DNA of 64,000 nt from Polytrichum commune (lineage: Eukaryota > Streptophyta > Polytrichopsida > Polytrichales > Polytrichaceae): positions 22,568,001-22,632,000 of the forward strand of contig OX485804.1 of the NCBI GenBank assembly GCA_950295325.1, read 5' to 3'. The position numbers were made by a program, and so were the translations under genes. Each line of letters begins with the position of its first letter. The first letter of the stretch is position 1. The notes under the pieces were generated by a model, which had not been told where the DNA came from, ran no database searches, and worked only from the letters and a program-made list of their open reading frames with translations. Shown piece by piece: positions 58,670 through 64,000 of this stretch.

Positions 58670-59182
58670 AGTGTTGGTGAAGAGGGATCAAAATGGCAAC
58701 AGTAAAAAAACAACAGTGTTCATCTTTCAAAATCACGTTGGCTTCAAAGTGTTTCGTGAATGTTTTTATACCATCCTCCCTAAAACTAACCGCACATTTG
58801 ATTTCGGACTGGCCAAGAATCAAGACTTGTTTGTTATCAAAAAAATCTATCACTGGACCCACCTGTGCTACAAAGATTTATGTTTTGGATGGGAGCACCA
58901 AGTTGAGTAGTTTCAAGCTACAGACAAGTATGCCTCTTTTAGAGATGGACCATGCTTGGAAATTCTTGGTAGCCAAAAATCGAGATTTGATTGCGATCAA
59001 GAAATCAAACACCAATAGCAAGAAAACATAAATTCATGTTCTCACTGCAACCTCAGCTTACCCAAAGCTTCGGAGTTCAAATTCGTAGTACCATTCTGGA
59101 GGAAACTGATGATGCTCGGGACTTTCTTATAGCTCCCAACGACGACTTGCTTTTGCAATTCACAAATACAACACCAAATTGA
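58670..59182 (+). pseudogene. Decayed coding-like region with two similar modules
   Basis: Three overlapping frames in turn (starting about 58671, 58693 and 58991) look coding but are broken by shifts and stops. The text pattern NSKK, then an F-rich segment, then (A/V)AKN(Q/R)DL(F/I) and IKK occurs at about 58698-58850 and again at 58970-59035. A third, looser IAPNDDLL follows at about 59130. I recognise no family. It may be an old tandemly duplicated domain or chance. Confidence 0.25.
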
Positions 59183-59638
59183 GTCACGCCGAAATCAACG
59201 TGCTCTTGTCGAAATCCAACTACCAAGAATTCATGTTCATGATCTCCGACTGATTTACCTGAGATCGACTGACTACAATAACTCATTCATACTCACTTCA
59301 GACCTCACCTTAGTACCCTTCAGGAAATTTGCACATCCGTTCTCTTGGAACGTGGCGCAATCCTAGAATTCAGAAAGTAATATCATGTTTATGATGGTTC
59401 TTTCTTAGCACTTTTTTCTAAACATAATCCTTCTACTCCCCACATATCTTTAACTCTCATTTCATCTCATTAGGGTTCAAGAAGATGTATCTAGTTCCAA
59501 TGTCAGATGGACAGAGAGAACTGAAGAAACTCACTCGGCGATTGCAGAACTTTAAGCCAATATCGGAGATTGGTACGTCTCATATAGTCTGGAGTGATTG
59601 TGTTCAGCTCACTGAATGCAAGCTATGGAGGAAAGGAT
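59183..59638. other. Flank 3' of the O-fucosyltransferase gene
   Basis: Probably the 3' untranslated region of the minus-strand gene plus spacer. Forward ORFs overlapping 59485-59809 are shadows. Confidence 0.4.
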
Positions 59639-61063
59639 TCAAGGACTTTCCGCCAGGAAAGAAGGAACTTCTTCATCGCAAATGTAACCATCACAAGTGG
59701 CAGCACTGTCCCATTCGTTGCGGATCCGTTGAATGTCATCAGAAAATGTGGAGCCGCGGGTACCAATGAACACAACTCCCATTGCAGCAATTGCTTTGTC
59801 CAACATTGACATGACTGCAGGATCGGACTCTAAACCCTTGCGCCATAATAGAGCATCCCACTTCGCTTCTGGTTCATGCGACATGGTCCTCATTACGAGA
59901 GGTGCAGACACCAGTGCCTTCAGCTCAGTGATCTCACTTTCGGATGCATCTGTGCTCATAAAGATGATGGTTGTGTTTGAGCGTTGCAGCTGCTTTTGGA
60001 TGCATCTGGCCACCTGCGGGACAGGGTAGAAGCAACTAGGCGATTGCCTGTTGCAGAACACCAAGAAGCCATGCCGCCGGAAATGGAGGGACAGAAAATT
60101 GGAGCCCATGTAAGTCTGCACAAACCTCTGGGCAGTGAGGACGATGAGCCGGTGTGGTTGTACAAGGTTTTTGCATTTATGAGAGACTGGAAGTGATTCA
60201 GTGTCTGGAAGATTGGCGTAGTATAAGTCACCCACTGCGATCACTTCGTCCTCGCAAGAAAATCTTGTCAAAATCTCGTTTGCCAGGATGTGGGAATTTG
60301 GAAAGGAACTGGATTTGAGGTCATCGCTCGGCCATGCATCTTGCCGGTTGCCGAATGTAAATCCTAATGTTTCCCACTTCGCTTGATGGTCGCTGTCGAA
60401 GTAACAGTTTGGCATATAGCAGATGAGCTTATCGATGTGCAGAGATTTGTTCCTCGTGCGCTCCTCAAACTCCTCGAAGGATATCACTCTGTTATCTCCC
60501 AAACACTTCTTGATGTGGGCCATGTCCAAGAGATGTGCGTACTTGTAGTCGAGACTCTCATGCGGCAGCACGAGCGTGCGGTTTAAGAGAGCTCCAAACA
60601 ACATGTGCTTCTGCAAACATATCAGATGGTTTGTCACCTGACCTGAATTGCATAACATGATCAAGAACCTCCCCTCATTCAATCGCCATGCGACCTCTTC
60701 AGCAGGTCTTCCAATCTCTTCTGCGCTCAGTTTCTTGCAGCCAAGAGAATCCACCTGCACCTGCAGATTAGCATTGCTCTTGGAAAGAATGCGTTGCAGT
60801 TCCTGAATCTTCTTAAGCTCATCCACCAGGTACTTCTCCTTTTGGGCTTCTGTGGTGGAGTTTAACGTTGCCAGTAGCTGTTCCTCTTGAATTTTTAAGA
60901 ACGAGAGGGCTTTCACATTTGCCTGCCATGGGGTTAGAGTTTCGGTATTGGAGTACAGATGTGGAACTGGAACCCACAGCCAATGCTGCAAGGAAGTCGT
61001 TAAGGAGAGCGCCAAAAGGATGACCGGCAAAAGGAGGAGCACCACAGAACATCTCCTATCCAT
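59639..61063 (-). CDS. Plant O-fucosyltransferase family protein (O-FucT, OFUT23-like), intronless
   Basis: A single uninterrupted frame of 474 residues. A signal-anchor segment at about 5-23 (VVLLLLPVILLALS) predicts a type II Golgi membrane enzyme. A coiled-coil-like stem spans about 55-105. The catalytic region has GRFLIMLCNSGQVTNHLICL (131-150), NRTLVLPHES, FLSLHFRRHGF (323-333, the basic HxRR donor-binding motif), FYPVPQVARCI, FMSTDASESE (368-377) and GSTFSDDI (437-444). These are motifs of the GDP-fucose protein O-fucosyltransferase superfamily, which moves fucose from GDP-fucose to an acceptor. The closest plant group I recall is O-fucosyltransferase 23; its acceptor is not known to me. 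NxS/T sites lie at 68, 161 and 205. Lack of introns contrasts with the other large genes here. Confidence 0.9.
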   Translation of the reverse strand: MDRRCSVVLLLLPVILLALSLTTSLQHWLWVPVPHLYSNTETLTPWQANVKALSFLKIQEEQLLATLNSTTEAQKEKYLVDELKKIQELQRILSKSNANLQVQVDSLGCKKLSAEEIGRPAEEVAWRLNEGRFLIMLCNSGQVTNHLICLQKHMLFGALLNRTLVLPHESLDYKYAHLLDMAHIKKCLGDNRVISFEEFEERTRNKSLHIDKLICYMPNCYFDSDHQAKWETLGFTFGNRQDAWPSDDLKSSSFPNSHILANEILTRFSCEDEVIAVGDLYYANLPDTESLPVSHKCKNLVQPHRLIVLTAQRFVQTYMGSNFLSLHFRRHGFLVFCNRQSPSCFYPVPQVARCIQKQLQRSNTTIIFMSTDASESEITELKALVSAPLVMRTMSHEPEAKWDALLWRKGLESDPAVMSMLDKAIAAMGVVFIGTRGSTFSDDIQRIRNEWDSAATCDGYICDEEVPSFLAESP

Positions 61064-62620
61064 AATAGTGAACCTTCAAAAATTGGTGCAAACCGGTCAG
61101 AAATAGTCGAGTCTTCTTCTCTGTTCATACCTCGCCATCCAATTACAACCGGCTATGACCACCTCCTGTCTACGGCGAATTAGCCCCACATTGCCACCTC
61201 CGAAGACTGGAGAGCAGATCCTTTTATGCTACATTTCATCTGTTTTGACATGATATAGACATGAGGACAAAACATTTACTACAGGATTGTGCACCATCTT
61301 CACCTTCTCTGCTTCCAACATCTTTTTGCTCGAGTTTTCCGCAGTCATCAATGCCACATCAATTCGACTGCAATCCACAACAACTCCAACAGGATGAGTT
61401 TCGCGCAACTCCTTCAAGCTATGGGAGAGGAAAGAAGGATGTGCATTCTAACTGGCAATGATCCACCCACCTACTCCGAAGATGGAGGCCTCTCCTTCCA
61501 AGGCCTACGAAAACAACACAGGTTGATTCGGAAGTAATGGCTACTCTTAGATGGCGATTGACGTAGGTCGGTTGTTGGGTATATGTTAACCTGTTACTCT
61601 GTTCCAGAATAAGTAGACCGGTGTATGTTTACAATTGGCAAATTCAGGTTGTAATTGTAACGCCTGCAACGGCCTCCTCATTCTTGAAGCACACTTCTCG
61701 TGAGACCGACACATGGCAATGGTTGGTAACCCAAAGCTCGAATGCTTTCGATCGCTAGATAGTGGCAACAAGCTTAGATTTTTGAGTGACAGTGCTTTGA
61801 CAAGTTGAGAAATCATGTCGATGGGATGGTGAGGTTGCGCATGTTCCATAATTCCCATCAAACAGGAAAATGTCTGTCTGACCATATCAACCTCCACAAT
61901 GAAGACTTGCCTATCAGTGAATGTTATGCAAGAGGTCCTCCTGCAACTTTTATGTCATATAGATTGTTTCGAACATCCTAAGTAGTTTCAAATCTCCTGA
62001 CTTAGTTTAAAAGATTGGCTAACACCTCCTATGAACCAATTGGATACTTGCATCACTCAAGCTGACTGTCTACCAGAAAACATGGGGTTTCATCACAGAA
62101 TCGTACTCAAATCGTTGAAATTTTAAAAGAGTCCCAACAGATTACAGGAAACACTTAAGAATTCAAGGTCAACAAGTTTCAGTTCTTCTATTTCAATGGC
62201 ATGCACCGGTTTACATCGGAGGCATGTTCCTGTTTAAGGAAAACAGGATGCAGAGTTCAGAAAATGGAAAATTGAGGTCACTTGTAGAACAAAAATAACA
62301 CAAATGGCTAACTCCTCCTATATACATGGATGCACTCGAATTCCGCTCTCGGAATGTACACATATATCTTCACAAAATCTTTGGATCGGACCAAAAAGAT
62401 GTCACCGTGCTTCTGCAGCTGCAACTTCATCGGGTAATTTATTAAGCTATCCTGTCTAACCCTCCAGCCCCCATCAATTTGTGGCTCAATCGTTTGTTGA
62501 ACCAAATCCGTCCTCCCTTGCCATCTGCTACCGCGGGTGACATTCAACATGATGTGGAATTCGATGCTCCTCAGTTGATATCTGGATAAAACCAACTCAT
62601 GTCTCCATCCAAAACATCAC
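61064..62620. other. Spacer between the two minus-strand genes
   Basis: Likely holds the promoter of the O-fucosyltransferase gene (immediately right of 61063) and the 3' untranslated region of the gene at 62621. Short minus-strand ORFs at 61229-61417, 61586-61897 and 62308-62595 have no recognised features. The last two look weakly coding-like but start at non-ATG or isolated codons. Confidence 0.35.
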
Positions 62621-63028
62621 TCACTCGCCACCGGCGGGCTTGGAAACTTTGGATATATCATACCCTACACTCTCCAGGCTCTCTTGCTCGAGAGGCCTTT
62701 CCTTATGCTCATCATGCGTATCATTCGCCACCTTATGCTCATCCTCCTGAACCGTTCCGTAGCTCCTGGTATCGGCTTCCACCGCGGGAGGGGCAGCAGA
62801 GCTCCCTGGAGATGTGGGATATTCAGCGCCTTCCTCTGTCGTTGATGAAGTTGAAGACCATCTCCGTGAGGCTCCGCCAATCATGGAGAACACTTCCTTC
62901 TGCTTCTTCCACAAGAACGAGGAAGATGTCTGCCGTGAGTAGTAGACAGAGCGTACCAACGCTTGCCCCGTTGACATAATGTTGTACAGCCTCTTCGTTG
63001 TGACTTGGCTTGCAACCTGGGTAGCCAT
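62621..63028 (-). CDS. Small unknown protein with organelle-targeting-like N terminus
   Basis: The frame from ATG at 63028 encodes 135 residues. It begins MATQVASQVTTKRLYNIMST and continues through a stretch rich in Arg, Ser, Thr and aromatic residues with few acids. This is like a mitochondrial or plastid presequence. The C-terminal half is hydrophilic and charged (EDEHKVANDTHDEHKERPLE) and ends VSKPAGGE. I recognise no domain. The build, together with an ABRE about 380 bp upstream, recalls small LEA-type stress proteins, but that is inference. A strong GTGAGT donor overlaps the stop codon, so an additional exon is possible. Confidence 0.45.
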   Translation of the reverse strand: MATQVASQVTTKRLYNIMSTGQALVRSVYYSRQTSSSFLWKKQKEVFSMIGGASRRWSSTSSTTEEGAEYPTSPGSSAAPPAVEADTRSYGTVQEDEHKVANDTHDEHKERPLEQESLESVGYDISKVSKPAGGE

Positions 63029-63407
63029 GCGACACCGATATTCCAAAGCCCCGAACCAACCTCCTTCGATAACTCAAACTACACAAACTAGTTATACACA
63101 AGCAACAAAGGGATCCAAACGACACTCCAACGATGCCCTGTGAGTTACTGAAGGGACGCAAAGCCGATCGCAACTCGCAATGGAGCCACCAACTGAAATC
63201 TCGCCACAAGACAGCACCAGAAATTTCAGAAAAAAACTTTAGTATTCGTCTCGTTGCCAGGCTTCTGAGTCTACGGCGGTGCATGAAATCGCGTCTTGGC
63301 TCACCTGTCCTCGCGGGAGAGGAGCGAGAGTGGAGGACGTGAAGCTCTAGAGAGACGCCAGTTGGCTCGCAACGTGTCACCAAGGGATTTGCCATAGTGG
63401 CTTTTCT

Positions 63408-63419
63408 GTACACGTGGCT
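63408..63419 (-). promoter_or_regulatory. ABRE/G-box (ACACGTGGC)
   Basis: The palindrome CACGTG at 63411-63416, with the context ACACGTGGC, is the abscisic-acid response core bound by bZIP factors. It lies about 383 bp upstream of the ATG at 63028. Presence is clear; activity is inference. Confidence 0.4.
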
Positions 63420-64000
63420 GATTATTTGAGACCCAGATGGCAGAATAATCTCCTTTGGGAACACTCCAGATACTATGTGCTCACTTGCGGTGTAATGCAA
63501 CCCCCACACTTTCAATGACATCCAGTGTCCGGGGAGATTTGTGGACATAATTGGTCAAAATCTTAGTGTTTCCAAGTCCAACCCCTTACATATATGTTGC
63601 AATCTTTCGGTTTTCCTTTATTAATTTGAGGTAGGGCGGGGGTTGGTATCAATGGGCCGGGTTGTTCTTGTGGTGCACCTTGGATATACATTATGCCAAG
63701 GCGAATCTTACACAAGTCGAATAACTTATCATATCTTTGTCAATAATAAAACATCAAAATAAACAATCTTGTGCTTCAAAAAAGCTAAATACAACACATA
63801 TCATTATACCTTTAATCTATTAAACCCTCTTCTATGTTTATAAGTTGAAAAATACATGAAAATGTCTATAATTTTATTTTATTCTTTTCACATACCAGTT
63901 GGTAAGAGCATTAAAAATATGATATTTGACGTATCATGGCATTAAAACATATTCATACTATGTTTAAGAGTTATATAAATGATAATATGAAATCTTACAA
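63420..64000. other. Gene-free right edge
   Basis: GC-rich up to about 63540, then AT-rich. Nothing recognised. Confidence 0.4.

Noticed and set aside
62823-63548. 241-codon minus-strand ORF
   Set aside because: Overlaps the better-supported 62621-63028 frame in another phase and spans promoter-like GC-rich DNA; composition looks non-protein and no motif is seen.
1-64000. Autonomous LTR retrotransposon, LINE or CRISPR array
   Set aside because: No reverse transcriptase, integrase or gag motif in any frame and no regularly spaced short repeats with unique spacers.

Overview
The window looks like nuclear DNA from a plant of the streptophyte lineage. It has intron-rich genes with GT-AG borders, a chloroplast-type RelA/SpoT homologue, an AMT2-type ammonium transporter, a plant-type O-fucosyltransferase, a small mitochondrial complex I subunit and a long zf-4CXXC_R1 zinc-finger protein. 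Genes are sparse: six probable genes in 64 kb, separated by AT-rich DNA full of short inverted-repeat elements. The style fits a bryophyte, lycophyte, fern or streptophyte alga, but I cannot name the species.

Layout. 1-7.5 kb has no gene; it opens with a ~450 bp tandem duplication carrying short foldback elements. 8.5-14.5 kb (+) is a nine-exon gene for a ~1142-residue zf-4CXXC_R1 protein. Its first intron is built of diverged tandem copies of its own 5' splice-site region. 15-22 kb is a nest of DNA transposons: a ~0.5 kb inverted-repeat element, a 2.1 kb Tigger/pogo element with a broken transposase, and MITEs, one holding a second pogo-like element. 22.4-23.9 kb (+) is a three-exon gene of 84 codons that no single open reading frame reveals. 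It resembles a plant complex I subunit, and its first intron contains 5S rRNA-derived repeats. 24-35.5 kb is repeats and unrecognised sequence. 36.2-39.3 kb (+) is the AMT2-like transporter, with tandem repeats upstream and in both introns. 39.3-47 kb is gene-free, with a foldback element and a tandem repeat cluster at 45.0-46.9 kb. 47.6-51.9 kb (+) is the six-exon RSH gene. 52-59.6 kb is gene-free with MITEs and poly(G)/poly(C) tracts. 59.6-61.1 kb (-) is an intronless O-fucosyltransferase. 62.6-63.0 kb (-) is a small unknown ORF with an organelle-targeting-like N terminus and an ABRE/G-box upstream.

The genes do not form an operon or a recognisable cluster; each is an ordinary single eukaryotic locus. 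The less ordinary content is non-coding: tandem repeats within introns that copy splice-site-like sequence, a tandem 5S-derived element, and several related MITE families, some with recognisable target-site duplications. Spliced models were assembled by eye from GT/AG signals, reading phase and family resemblance. No alignment or RNA evidence was available.
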